64,000 nucleotides of DNA. Origin: Streptococcus sp. DTU_2020_1001019_1_SI_AUS_MUR_006. GTDB taxonomy: Bacteria; Bacillota; Bacilli; Lactobacillales; Streptococcaceae. The notes under the pieces are model-generated. The model ran no database searches. It saw only the letters and a program-made list of their open reading frames with translations, and was not told the origin of the DNA. Shown here one piece after another: positions 44,517-53,549 of this stretch (within the stretch, counting starts at the first letter, position 1; the number at the start of each line of letters is the position of its first letter). Location: contig NZ_CP135436.1 of assembly GCF_032340315.1 (NCBI RefSeq), forward strand, positions 1,447,501 to 1,511,500, written 5' to 3'. The position numbers and the translations under genes were made by a program.

Positions 44517-44753
44517 ATGGTAGTAAAAACAAGAAAGCAAGGAAATTCAATCACCATCACCATTCCAAGCGAATTCAATATTCCAAGTGGTGTTAAATAC
44601 GAAGCAAAATTGTTACCAAGTGGTGAAATTATCTTTACTCCCGAAGAGTCTGGACATCAGATTTCTTATGTATCTGATGATGCCTTTGACTTAAATTTAG
44701 ACAAAATTTTTGACGAATACGATGATGTTTTCAAAGCTTTGGTGGAAAAATGA
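44517..44753 (+). CDS. tvrA: AbrB/MazE-like antitoxin (TvrA type)
   Basis: A 78-residue protein with an N-terminal SpoVT/AbrB swapped-hairpin DNA-binding domain (MVVKTRKQGNSITITIPSEF, about 1-45) and an acidic C-terminal tail (DLNLDKIFDEYDDVFKALVE) that would bind the toxin. AAGGAGG precedes the ATG. Its stop overlaps the toxin start by four bases. A toxin-antitoxin pair in this place between hsdS and the recombinase is a feature of the pneumococcal tvr locus, where it is thought to stabilise the locus. The symbol follows that parallel. Confidence 0.8.
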   Translation: MVVKTRKQGNSITITIPSEFNIPSGVKYEAKLLPSGEIIFTPEESGHQISYVSDDAFDLNLDKIFDEYDDVFKALVEK

Positions 44754-45163
44754 CAGTCTATCTAACAGAAAGGCAAATTGAAAAAATCAATGCTTTAGCA
44801 ATTCAACGGTATTCACCTAATGAAAAAATTCAAACGGTTAGTCCTTCTGCCTTAAATATGATTGTCAATTTACCAGAACAATTTGTCTTCGGTAAACCTC
44901 TTTATCCAACAATTTTTGATAAGGCAACGATACTATTTGTCCAATTGATCAAGAAGCATGTTTTTGCCAACGCTAATAAACGAACTGCTTTCTTTGTTTT
45001 GGTGAAATTTCTACAGTTAAATGGTTATCGTTTTTCTGTAACAGTTGAAGAAGCGGTCGATATGTGTGTAACTATCGCAGTAGAATCCTTAACAGATGAA
45101 AAGTTGTCTAGCTACACCAAATGGATCTCAGAACATTCATTTAGAGCTAATGGCCAAATTTAA
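44750..45163 (+). CDS. tvrT: Fic/Doc-family toxin (TvrT type)
   Basis: A 137-residue death-on-curing type protein. The Fic/Doc active-site motif reads HVFANANKRTAFFVLVKFL (about 66-84), with the catalytic His, the phosphate-binding Asn and the Lys-Arg that mark Doc. Doc toxins phosphorylate elongation factor Tu; other Fic proteins add AMP. The N-terminal part (LTERQIEKINALAIQRYSPN) is typical of Doc. The gene overlaps its antitoxin by four bases. An ISL3 element lies 31 bp past its stop, between the gene and a strong hairpin terminator at 46623-46675. Confidence 0.85.
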   Translation: MTVYLTERQIEKINALAIQRYSPNEKIQTVSPSALNMIVNLPEQFVFGKPLYPTIFDKATILFVQLIKKHVFANANKRTAFFVLVKFLQLNGYRFSVTVEEAVDMCVTIAVESLTDEKLSSYTKWISEHSFRANGQI

Positions 45164-45194
45164 GCTTGGATATTTAAATCCTATAAGTAAAAAA

Positions 45195-46609
45195 GGCTCT
45201 TTGTCAACTGTAGTGGGTTGAATAAAAACTAACATCTGGAGAGGACAATTGATGTCCTCTTCATTTTTATATTCAGAGCGATGAAAATTCGTTTCTTAAA
45301 GTTGTCAAAGTTCCGAAATCCAAAGGCATTTCGTTTGATAAGTTTAACGAGATTATTGGTCGCTTCCAATTTGGCGTTGGAATAGGGTAGTTGAAGGGCG
45401 TTGACAATTTTCTCTTTGTCCTTGAGAAATGTCTTAAAGACAGTCTGAAAAAGAGGATGAACCTGTTTAAGATTGTCCTCAATGAGTCCGAAAAATTTGT
45501 CTGGCTCCTTGTTCTGAAAGTGAAAAAGCAAGAGCTGATAGAGATTATAGTGGTGTCTCAAGTCTTCTGAATAGCTCAAAAGCTTGTCTAGAATCTCCTT
45601 ATTTGTTAAGTGCATGCGAAAAGTAGGGCGATAAAAACGTTTATCACTTAGTTTACGACTATCCTGTTGAATGAGCTTCCAGTAGCGCTTGATAGCTTTG
45701 TATTCATGGGATTTTCTATCAAATTGATTCATGATTTGAACACGGACACGACTCATAGCACGGCTAAGATGTTGCACAATGTGAAAACGATCTAGAACGA
45801 TTTTAGCATAAGGAAAAAGCTGTTTAGCCAAGTTATAGTAAGGACTAAACATATCCATAGTAATGATTTTCACCTGACAGCGAACCGCTCTATCGTAGCG
45901 AAGAAAGTGATTGCGGATGATAGCTTGTGTTCTGCCTTCAAGAACAGTGATGATGTTGAGATTATCAAAATCTTGTGCAATGAAACTCATTTTTCCCTTA
46001 GTGAAGGCATACTCGTCCCAGGACATAATCTCAGGAAGACGAGAAAAATCATGCTTAAAGTGGAAATCATTGAGCTTTCGAATGACAGTTGAAGTTGAAA
46101 TGGATAGCTGATGGGCAATATCAGTCATAGAAGTCTTTTCAATTAACTTTTGCGCAATTTTTTGGTTGATAATACGAGGAATTTGATGATTCTTCTTGAC
46201 GATAGAAGTCTCAGCGACCATCATTTTCGAGCAATGATAGCACTTGAATCGACGCTTTCTAAGGAGGATTCTAGTAGGCATACCAGTTGTTTCAAGATAA
46301 GGAATTTTCGACGGTTTTTGAAAGTCATATTTTTTCATTTGACTTCCACAATCAGGACAAGATAGAGCATCGTAGTCCAGTTTGGCGATGATTTCCTTGT
46401 GTGTATCCATATTGATGATATCTACAATCTTGATGTTTGGGTCTTTAATATCAAGGAGTTTTGTGATAAAATGTAATTGTTCCATATGAATCTTTCTAAT
46501 GAGTTGTTTTGTCGCTTTTCATTATAGGTCATATGGGACTTTTTTTCTACAACAAAATAGGCTCCATAATATCTATAGGGGATTTACCCACTACAAATAT
46601 TATAGAGCC
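45195..46609 (-). mobile_element. ISL3-family IS (IS1167-like), copy 3
   Basis: A complete 1415-bp element, read as identical to copies 1 and 2. It is flanked by GTAAAAAA at 45187-45194 and 46610-46617. It lies inside the restriction locus, between the toxin gene and its terminator. Confidence 0.96.
45229..46485 (-). CDS. ISL3-family transposase, copy 3
   Basis: An intact 418-residue transposase, same translated sequence as copies 1 and 2. It reads against the hsd genes. Together with the TA pair and recombinase it lies in the segment that recombination between the 24-bp hsdS repeats would delete. Confidence 0.95.
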   Translation of the reverse strand: MEQLHFITKLLDIKDPNIKIVDIINMDTHKEIIAKLDYDALSCPDCGSQMKKYDFQKPSKIPYLETTGMPTRILLRKRRFKCYHCSKMMVAETSIVKKNHQIPRIINQKIAQKLIEKTSMTDIAHQLSISTSTVIRKLNDFHFKHDFSRLPEIMSWDEYAFTKGKMSFIAQDFDNLNIITVLEGRTQAIIRNHFLRYDRAVRCQVKIITMDMFSPYYNLAKQLFPYAKIVLDRFHIVQHLSRAMSRVRVQIMNQFDRKSHEYKAIKRYWKLIQQDSRKLSDKRFYRPTFRMHLTNKEILDKLLSYSEDLRHHYNLYQLLLFHFQNKEPDKFFGLIEDNLKQVHPLFQTVFKTFLKDKEKIVNALQLPYSNAKLEATNNLVKLIKRNAFGFRNFDNFKKRIFIALNIKMKRTSIVLSRC

Positions 46610-46622
46610 GTAAAAAATAGAT

Positions 46623-46675
46623 AAAGAGACAATATTAGAATTCTGTAATTCAGAAAACTAATATTGTCTCTTTTT
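46623..46675 (+). terminator. Terminator of the toxin-antitoxin unit
   Basis: AAAGAGACAATATTAG (46623-46638) and its complement (46658-46673) form a 16-bp stem with an inner TTCTG/CAGAA pairing, followed by T. The ISL3 copy-3 duplication ends six bases before the stem. Confidence 0.88.
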
Positions 46676-46700
46676 ATTGAAATAATGAAAGTGAGAATAT

Positions 46701-47666
46701 ATGGAAACAAAAGTGACAATCATCATTCAAGAAATGCTACCCCTTTTAAACAATGCACAATTACTAGCATTACGGGAGAGTTTAGAGCGTCATTTAGTGA
46801 GTGGTGTAAATCAACAGAAGTATACGAATAATTCCTTGTTAGCCTTGTTTATTACTGCTAAACAGGTGGAGGGTTGTAGTGCAAAAACCATTTGTTATTA
46901 TCAAAGGACCATTGAAAATTTATTTACAAGCATAAAGCAGTCTGTAACACAACTGACAACAGATGATTTGAGAAGTTATCTAGCACAGTATCAGTCAGAA
47001 AAAGATTGCAGTAAAGCAAATTTGGACAATATCCGACGCATCCTGTCTTCGTTTTTTGCTTGGCTTGAGCAGGAGGAATATATCATCAAAAATCCTATTC
47101 GACGGATAAAAAAGATTAAGACCGAACAAACTGTGAAAGAAACTTATACTGATGAACATCTTGAAATCATGCGAGACAATTGTGAAAACTTAAGGGATTT
47201 AGCAATGATCGATCTGCTAGCTTCAACAGGAATGCGCGTGGGAGAACTTGTACAGCTGAATCGATCAGATATTGACTTTGAAAATCGTGAATGTGTTGTA
47301 TTTGGGAAAGGTAAAAAGGAGAGACCTGTTTACTTTGATGCTCGTACGAAAATTCATTTAAGGAACTATATCAATAGCAGAGAAGATAATCATCCAGCTC
47401 TTTTTGTTACCTTGCTTGGAAAAGCTCAGAGACTCGGAATAGCTGGTGTTGAGATTCGATTAAGAAAGTTAGGTCAAAAGCTTGGAATCCAAAAGGTCCA
47501 CCCACATAAATTTAGAAGAACACTAGCAACAAAGGCAATTGATAAGGGAATGCCTATCGAACAAGTCCAAAAACTTCTAGGTCACAGCAAAATTGACACA
47601 ACCTTAGCCTATGCTATGGTCAACCAAAGTAATGTTAAACATTCCCATCAGAAATTCATCTCTTAA
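46701..47666 (+). CDS. tvrR: Tyrosine recombinase (TvrR type)
   Basis: A 321-residue phage-integrase-fold recombinase. The N-terminal SAM-like domain is at about 40-130. The catalytic domain has the first Arg in STGMRVGELVQLNRSD, HPHKFRRTLATKAI with His and Arg, LLGHSKIDTTLAYA with His and the presumed nucleophile Tyr. All catalytic residues are present. It lies between the two hsdS regions, and a 24-bp repeat shared with hsdS begins five bases after its stop. In the pneumococcal tvr locus the equivalent enzyme moves hsdS parts through circular intermediates. It is therefore the likely agent of specificity switching here. Confidence 0.88.
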   Translation: METKVTIIIQEMLPLLNNAQLLALRESLERHLVSGVNQQKYTNNSLLALFITAKQVEGCSAKTICYYQRTIENLFTSIKQSVTQLTTDDLRSYLAQYQSEKDCSKANLDNIRRILSSFFAWLEQEEYIIKNPIRRIKKIKTEQTVKETYTDEHLEIMRDNCENLRDLAMIDLLASTGMRVGELVQLNRSDIDFENRECVVFGKGKKERPVYFDARTKIHLRNYINSREDNHPALFVTLLGKAQRLGIAGVEIRLRKLGQKLGIQKVHPHKFRRTLATKAIDKGMPIEQVQKLLGHSKIDTTLAYAMVNQSNVKHSHQKFIS

Positions 47667-47670
47667 GTGC

Positions 47671-47694
47671 AAATCCCGATTTAACGAGATGTTT
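47671..47694 (+). repeat. 24-bp direct repeat, copy at the silent cassette
   Basis: Identical to 42985-43008 and in the same direction. It begins five bases after the recombinase stop codon. Exchange between the two would release about 4.7 kb carrying domain 2, both TA genes, two IS elements and the recombinase. Confidence 0.85.
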
Positions 47695-48170
47695 GGAGAT
47701 CCTGTTTTGAATGAAATGGGTTGGGAAAAGCATAGATTATCAAAATTAACATTAAAAATTGGTTCAGGGGCTACACCTAGAGGAGGAAGAGAAAGTTATG
47801 TCAACGAAGGGATAGCGCTCATTAGAAGTATGAATGTATATGATGGTAAGTTTATTTTCAAAGATTTAGCTTATTTAACTAATGTTCAGGCTGAAAAATT
47901 AAATAATGTAATTGTTGAATCTGACGATGTTTTGCTGAATATTACAGGTGCATCTGTATCTCGTTGTTGTATTGTTCCACAAATTATTTTGCCTGCGAGA
48001 GTTAATCAGCACGTTTCTATAATTCGTTGTAAAAAGCACTTATTATCACCAATATTTTTAAATCAACTTCTAATAACTTCCGAGTTTAAGAGTTTGCTAC
48101 AGAAAATAGGAGAAAGTTCAGGTGCTACTCGTCAAGCGATAACAAAAAATCAGATTGAAGAATTAACCAT

Positions 48171-48239
48171 CCCCCTCCCCCCTCTTTTCCTCCAAAACGA
48201 GTTCGCAGACTTTGTGGCTCAGGTTGACAAATCACAATT
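48171..48239 (+). repeat. 69-bp direct repeat in the silent cassette
   Basis: Partner of 44319-44387, two mismatches. It marks the 3' side of the silent recognition-domain cassette. Confidence 0.85.
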
Positions 48240-48264
48240 TGCTTGTCAGATGGCTATAAAACTG

Positions 48265-48293
48265 TGGAGAAATAGCTTAAAATCTAGTATAAT
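48265..48293 (+). promoter_or_regulatory. Promoter of hsdR
   Basis: TATAAT at 48288-48293 with TGGAGA 17 bp upstream (weak -35). It lies in the last codons of the silent cassette, 32 bp before hsdR, so hsdR has its own promoter. Confidence 0.55.
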
Positions 48294-48325
48294 ATAGGTA
48301 TCTATTTAGTCAAAGTGAGAGAAAA

Positions 48326-51300
48326 ATGGGAAATTTTGATTTTCTTTTGAATAATAAGGAGTATGAATCTTTTTCGAGGCCCTGTATAGAAGCCGAGAAT
48401 ATGATTGGGACATCCACTGTAGCGACAGCTTTCATGGCGCGTCGTGCCTTGGAGCAGGCTGTTCATTGGATTTATAGCCATGATTCTTATTTGGAAGCCC
48501 CTTATCGTGCTACCTTGTCTTCATTAGTTTGGGATGATGACTTTAGAGAAATCGTAGATCCAGAGCTTCATAGTCAGATGGTTCTCTTGATACGCTGGGG
48601 CAATCATGCTGCTCATGGTGGGGAGATCAAGGAACGTGAAGCGATTTTAGCCTTACATCATTTGTACCAGTTCGTAAACTTTATTGATTACTGCTACAGC
48701 AATGAGTTTGTGGAACGTTTTTTTGACGAGAAGTTATTGCCAATTTCAGAGAATGTCAAGAAAAGAGAAACACCACAAGCCATGGTGGAACTGCAAGACA
48801 GTTTACCTGTTATGCCTGACTTTCATGAACAAATGGCTGTACAGTCCTTGGAAGTTCAAGAGAATTATACAGAAAAACGTGAAACTGCTGCTCAACGGCA
48901 AGAGGTTTCCTTTCATATCGATCAGTTATCTGAGGCTGAGACGAGAAAACTTTTTATTGACATTGATTTACGATTAGCGGGTTGGAAATTTGAAGAAAAT
49001 TGTCGAGTTGAAGTCGCTGTTAATGGACTGAAACACGGATCGGGAACAGGTTATTGTGATTATGTCCTTTATGGTAAAAATGGAAAGATTTTAGCAATTA
49101 TTGAAGCTAAAAAGGCTGCAGTGAATCCAGAAGTCGGTGAAGTACAAGTTAAGGAATATGCTAAAGCGCTAGAGGAAAAAATAGGTTACCAACCGATTTG
49201 TTTTATTACAAATGGCCTCAAGCACTACATTCTTGATGGTGTAAATCGTCGCCAGGTCGCAGGATTCTATTCTCAAGAAGAATTGCAATTATTGATGGAC
49301 AGACGTCATTTGCAAAAACCACTTGAGGATATTTCTAGTAAAATCAGAGACGATATCTCTGGACGATATTACCAGAAACATGCGATTGCAAGTGTTTGTG
49401 AGGCTTTTTCTAACAATCGAAGACAAGCTCTTTTGGTAATGGCAACTGGTTCCGGGAAAACTCGAACAGCAGTCTCTCTTGTTGATATCCTATCACGTCA
49501 CAATTGGGTCAAAAATATTCTCTTTCTAGCTGACCGAACATCTCTTGTAAAACAAGCCTATGATTCATTTAGGAAATTACTTCCAGATCTTTCGGTTTGT
49601 AACTTTTTAGAGGATAAAGCTGGGGCACGATCAAGTCGTATGGTGTTTTCTACTTATCCGACCATGATTGGAGCTATTAGTGATCAGGAAGAAGTCATTC
49701 AACGCCCTTTTACTGTTGGTCATTTTGATCTTATCATTATTGACGAGTCCCACCGCTCTATTTATCAAAAATACAAGACAATTTTTGATTATTTTGATGC
49801 TAGAATCGTAGGCTTAACGGCCACACCTCGTCAGGACCTTGATAAAAACACTTATGGATTTTTTAACTTGGAAAATGGTGTTCCTACTTATGCTTATGAT
49901 CTTGAAAAGGCTGTTGAGGATGGATACTTGGTATCCTATCATTCGATTGAAACCAAGTTAGAATTACCTACAGATGGGCTTCATTACGATGATCTATCCC
50001 AAGAAGATAAAGAATATTTTGATAGCCAATTTGAAGATGATAGTCTAGAAAAAGACATTGATGCTGGAGCTTTTAATTCCTTTATTTTTAATAAAGGTAC
50101 AGTAGAGATTGTTCTAGATGAACTAATGACGAGAGGGATTCAGACGGCTTCGGGTGATGAGATTGGAAAAACTATCATCTTTGCAAAGAATCATCATCAT
50201 GCTGAATTTATTAGAGAGATTTTTAATAAAAGATATCCTGAAAAGGGGAGCGACTATGCTCAGGTGATTGATTACAGTATTAAACATTATCAGACCTTGA
50301 TTGATGATTTTAAAATCAAAGAGAAATACCCTCAAATTGCAATTTCAGTTGACATGTTGGATACAGGTATTGATGTTCCAGAGGTTGTCAATTTAGTCTT
50401 TTTCAAGAAAGTTCGCTCAAAAACAAAATTTTGGCAGATGATTGGTCGTGGAACGCGTCTCTGTAAAGATTTGTTTGGACCTGATCAGGATAAGGAAAAC
50501 TTCTTGGTATTTGATTATGGTGACAACTTTGAATACTTCAAAGCAGATCCGAGAGAAGGAAATGGACGTCATATTGTTCCCTTAACACAGCGTTTGTTTA
50601 ATATCAAGGTGGACTTGATTCGTGAACTACAAGACCTTCACTATCAAGAGGAACAGTTTGCAAGAGAGTATCGTCAGCAACTGGTCTCAGAACTTCATAG
50701 TCATGTAGAGGACTTGAATGAGTTAGACTTTAGAGTTCGTATGGTCTTAGATATGGTTTATACCTATAAGAAATTAGAAAATTGGCAAAATCTTACAACG
50801 ATTTCATGTGAAAATCTTCATACTCATATATCTCCTCTCATGTTTGATGATGATAAAGAAAATGAAATGGCTAGACGCTTTGATTTATGGATGTTAGAAA
50901 TTCAAGTAGGACAACTAACCTCTAAGCCATCAAGGACTCATATAACTCAAGTCATGAAAACTGCTCAGGCTCTTGCTTCTGTTGGCAATATCCCTCAGGT
51001 CTCTGCACAGGCTGAAATTATCAGGAAAGTGCAAGAACCTGAATTTTGGGAGGAAGTAAGCTTGTCTGAACTTGAAAAAATACGCCTTTCTCTAAGAGAT
51101 TTATTGCAATTCTTAGATAAAACGAGCCGAAAGGTATATTATGTCAATTTTGAAGATCGAATTCTTTCTACTGTATATGAAACCACTCCTTATTTGCAGG
51201 TAAATGATCTTCGATCCTATAACGAAAAAGTTGAACATTATTTGAAAGCTCATTTGGATGAGGAAGCAATTTCTAAATTGTATCATAACAAGAAGTTGAC

Positions 51301-51676
51301 TCCTCAAGATTTATTAGCATTAGAAACTCTATTATGGGAAAAATTAGGAAGTAAAACTGACTATCAGCAGCACTATGAGAACAAGGCTATTCCTAGATTG
51401 GTGCGGGAGATTATTGGTTTGAATAGAGAGGCCGCTAATCAAGTCTTTTCTAAGTTCTTGTCAGATGAAAGCCTTAATGCTAAGCAAATTTCTTTTGTGA
51501 AATTGATTGTCGATTATGTCGTTGAAAATGGTTATATGGATAAGTCTATCCTGACACAAGAACCGTTTAAATCTTATGGCTCCGTACAAGTACTATTTCA
51601 ACATCAAATACCAGTATTGAGGAATATTGTCCAAACAATTGACTTAATCAATAATCGCGCCGAAGAAGTAGCTTGA
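48326..51676 (+). CDS. hsdR: Type I restriction endonuclease subunit HsdR
   Basis: A 1116-residue motor-nuclease subunit. An N-terminal DUF4145-like domain (about 1-130) is followed by a PD-(D/E)xK nuclease with CDYVLYGKNGKILAIIEAKK (about 244-263). The SF2 translocase has Walker A MATGSGKTRTAVSL (about 370), the DEAH-type box IIDESHRSIY, GLTATPRQ, and motif VI MIGRGTRLC. The C-terminal part (about 850-1116) would dock on the methylase. It translocates DNA with ATP and cuts unmodified sites at a distance. The frame is intact. It has its own promoter, so HsdR could be made even when HsdS is defective. Confidence 0.95.
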   Translation: MGNFDFLLNNKEYESFSRPCIEAENMIGTSTVATAFMARRALEQAVHWIYSHDSYLEAPYRATLSSLVWDDDFREIVDPELHSQMVLLIRWGNHAAHGGEIKEREAILALHHLYQFVNFIDYCYSNEFVERFFDEKLLPISENVKKRETPQAMVELQDSLPVMPDFHEQMAVQSLEVQENYTEKRETAAQRQEVSFHIDQLSEAETRKLFIDIDLRLAGWKFEENCRVEVAVNGLKHGSGTGYCDYVLYGKNGKILAIIEAKKAAVNPEVGEVQVKEYAKALEEKIGYQPICFITNGLKHYILDGVNRRQVAGFYSQEELQLLMDRRHLQKPLEDISSKIRDDISGRYYQKHAIASVCEAFSNNRRQALLVMATGSGKTRTAVSLVDILSRHNWVKNILFLADRTSLVKQAYDSFRKLLPDLSVCNFLEDKAGARSSRMVFSTYPTMIGAISDQEEVIQRPFTVGHFDLIIIDESHRSIYQKYKTIFDYFDARIVGLTATPRQDLDKNTYGFFNLENGVPTYAYDLEKAVEDGYLVSYHSIETKLELPTDGLHYDDLSQEDKEYFDSQFEDDSLEKDIDAGAFNSFIFNKGTVEIVLDELMTRGIQTASGDEIGKTIIFAKNHHHAEFIREIFNKRYPEKGSDYAQVIDYSIKHYQTLIDDFKIKEKYPQIAISVDMLDTGIDVPEVVNLVFFKKVRSKTKFWQMIGRGTRLCKDLFGPDQDKENFLVFDYGDNFEYFKADPREGNGRHIVPLTQRLFNIKVDLIRELQDLHYQEEQFAREYRQQLVSELHSHVEDLNELDFRVRMVLDMVYTYKKLENWQNLTTISCENLHTHISPLMFDDDKENEMARRFDLWMLEIQVGQLTSKPSRTHITQVMKTAQALASVGNIPQVSAQAEIIRKVQEPEFWEEVSLSELEKIRLSLRDLLQFLDKTSRKVYYVNFEDRILSTVYETTPYLQVNDLRSYNEKVEHYLKAHLDEEAISKLYHNKKLTPQDLLALETLLWEKLGSKTDYQQHYENKAIPRLVREIIGLNREAANQVFSKFLSDESLNAKQISFVKLIVDYVVENGYMDKSILTQEPFKSYGSVQVLFQHQIPVLRNIVQTIDLINNRAEEVA

Positions 51677-51695
51677 AAATAGAAAGAGAATCACC

Positions 51696-52472
51696 ATGCA
51701 AACACAAGAAGAAATGAATGTTTTGGTACCTGAAAAACTTGCAGAAATTGAGCGTGATTATGATGTTACTGTTTTGTGGGCAATTGAGTCTGGTAGTCGC
51801 GCTTGGGGCTTTGAGTCTCCGGATAGTGATTTTGATGTGCGTTTCGTATACAAGCACAAGCAAGATTTTTATCTAAGCTTGAACGATCATCGAGATGTCA
51901 TCGAACTACCAATTGACGATACATGGGATGTGAGTGGTTGGGATTTGGACAAGGCTTTAAAGTTGCTTTATAAGTCAAATCCAACCTTCTTTGAGTGGTT
52001 ACAGTCGCCAATCGTTTACCAGCAAGACGAAGGCTTTATTGACCGTATCCGTCCGCTTGATAGTCAGTATTTTTCAGAGAAAAAGATGCTCCACCATTAC
52101 TTGAATACTGCTAGAACTCAAATGAATAAGTATCTTTCAGGAGATAAGGTCAAACCTAAAAAGTATTTCTATGCTCTGCGTCCTATTTTAGCTTGTCGTT
52201 GGATTGAAAAACATCACTCTGTTCCACCGATTTTGTTTGATGATTTGGTCAAAGAATTCCTCCCTGATGAAATGAAAGAGCATGTGTCTAGATTGCTTGA
52301 TATAAAGGTAAAGGGACCTGAAGAAATGGAAATTGAGCCGATAGAGCCCATCCAGGACTATATCATCAAAAACATCCAAGAACTAGATGATTACATCCAA
52401 AGTGTTACCGAGGAGAAGAAAGATTGGGAAGCTCTTAATCAATTTTTCCTTGAAGAATTAAGTCGTGACTGA
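51696..52472 (+). CDS. Nucleotidyltransferase, RlaP/YcgL-like
   Basis: A 258-residue protein with a polymerase-beta-type nucleotidyltransferase start: SGSRAWGFESPDSDFDVRFVY (residues around 29-48) gives the GS motif and the DxD metal ligands. The helical C-terminal part has YFYALRPILACRWIEKH, typical of the family often labelled RlaP or YcgL, proposed to act in RNA repair. The substrate is unproven. It follows hsdR by 19 bp and could be transcribed with it. Length and motifs look intact. Confidence 0.8.
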   Translation: MQTQEEMNVLVPEKLAEIERDYDVTVLWAIESGSRAWGFESPDSDFDVRFVYKHKQDFYLSLNDHRDVIELPIDDTWDVSGWDLDKALKLLYKSNPTFFEWLQSPIVYQQDEGFIDRIRPLDSQYFSEKKMLHHYLNTARTQMNKYLSGDKVKPKKYFYALRPILACRWIEKHHSVPPILFDDLVKEFLPDEMKEHVSRLLDIKVKGPEEMEIEPIEPIQDYIIKNIQELDDYIQSVTEEKKDWEALNQFFLEELSRD

Positions 52473-52480
52473 GGTTAGAT

Positions 52481-53532
52481 ATGGGAAAATGGACATGTAG
52501 ATGTGGTCAAGCAATGAACGATCACCAAGCGCCTGATCCAAATGCTTATTCGGTTTATTCGGATGAGTTGCTTGAGGATATTTTTAACAATACTGACGAA
52601 CATGATAGAATTTCCTATGAAGACATTTCGGAGGCTTCCTTTTATATGTGGAAGTGCCCAAATTGTGGTAGTTTTATGGTCTTTGGCGAAGAGGATAATA
52701 AAGATTGTTTCACTTTTTATGAGCGCCAGACCAGTGCAAAAGTTGAACCACTTTTCGATCCTGATCAGGAGTTGAATCTCGTTGTCGTTGAGTTTCAGGA
52801 AGGTGGAAATGGATATACTTATATCTGTGATGATCCAAGTATTCATATTGGGCATGGTGTGATTGTACCAACTGGAAAGGAAAATATTGAAAAAATAGCT
52901 CTGGTAGTCCAGAAATATCATGCTTTCCCAAGAGATATCACTTATCCCGCTGAAAAGTTAAAAAGGGTTATCCGTAGGTATTCTATTTTTGATCCCGAGA
53001 CTTCAAAAATAGTTTGTAAAAATATACTTGAGCATGGAAGAATTCTAAATGCTTGCTCGAAAAAAGTAAAAATAGAGTCTAAACAAATTTACCATGCAAT
53101 CAAAACTCCTCTAGGCTATTTTTGGTTGGAGTTAAATAGAGTTCCAATTCCGATGAAAATCACACAATTCAAGTACAAGATAAAAAGTATCAGGTTGATG
53201 GAGCCTTTTATATAAAGCCTGCCAAGGTAAACTACAGAAAATTGTTAGAACTTGAATTATGTGCAGATTTTGATATTGATGCCTCTCGTTGGATTGACGT
53301 TCTATCAGACGAAAATGTTTGGGGAAATACCTGGGAACTGAATGGCCTTCAATTTGGAATTACTGCAGGAGAGTCCCCAGAATTTGAAGATGAAGTAGTT
53401 GCAAGAAAATTTAGCCGTATCCCACTCTATTATGACTGGCATCCAGAATTTGAAGACTATTATGGCTTTAGCCTAGCATGGAAAAAATACGAGTCTGATA
53501 GTGATTTGTCGATTGATTTCTATACTACATAA
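52481..53532 (+). pseudogene. Zinc-ribbon protein gene with a frameshift
   Basis: The first frame starts at ATG 52481: a zinc-ribbon-like beginning (WTCRCGQAMNDH, later WKCPNCGSFM), then a middle with HGVIVPTGKENIEKIALVVQ and HAFPRDITYPAEKLKRVIRR. It stops at 53215. Another frame open from about 53143 reads YQVDGAFYIKPAKVNYRKLL and runs on to 53532 (DIDASRWIDVLSDENVWGN, YYDWHPEFEDYYGF). Loss of one base near 53152-53158 would explain the break, and the joined product would be about 350 residues. The second part has no convincing start of its own. I do not recognise the family. It follows the nucleotidyltransferase by 8 bp. Confidence 0.7.
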
Positions 53533-53549
53533 GATGGAGGATTATAAGT

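Larger units (their letters stand above)
47671..48297 (+). pseudogene. hsdS: Silent hsdS 3' cassette (alternative target-recognition domain 2)
   Basis: An open reading frame enters from within the recombinase gene. The recognisable HsdS part begins at 47671 with KSRFNEMFGDPVLNEMGWEK, without its own start or ribosome site. It encodes a full second recognition domain (KIGSGATPRGGRESYVNEGI, then LQNEFADFVAQVDKSQFA). The last 17 residues (CQMAIKLWRNSLKSSII) differ from the expressed copy's end. It shares a 24-bp repeat at its start and a 69-bp repeat near its end with the expressed hsdS. It looks like a donor cassette. Recombination would give a complete HsdS with changed specificity and remove the IS-broken version. 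Confidence 0.82.

Noticed and set aside
47611..47670. Start of the silent hsdS at ATG 47611 within the recombinase gene
   Set aside because: The first 20 codons are the recombinase sequence in another frame. HsdS similarity begins only at the 24-bp repeat, and no ribosome site is seen.
42454..48297. Invertible hsdS shufflon
   Set aside because: All hsdS parts and both repeat pairs are in the same orientation, so inversion is not predicted; excision or translocation is.
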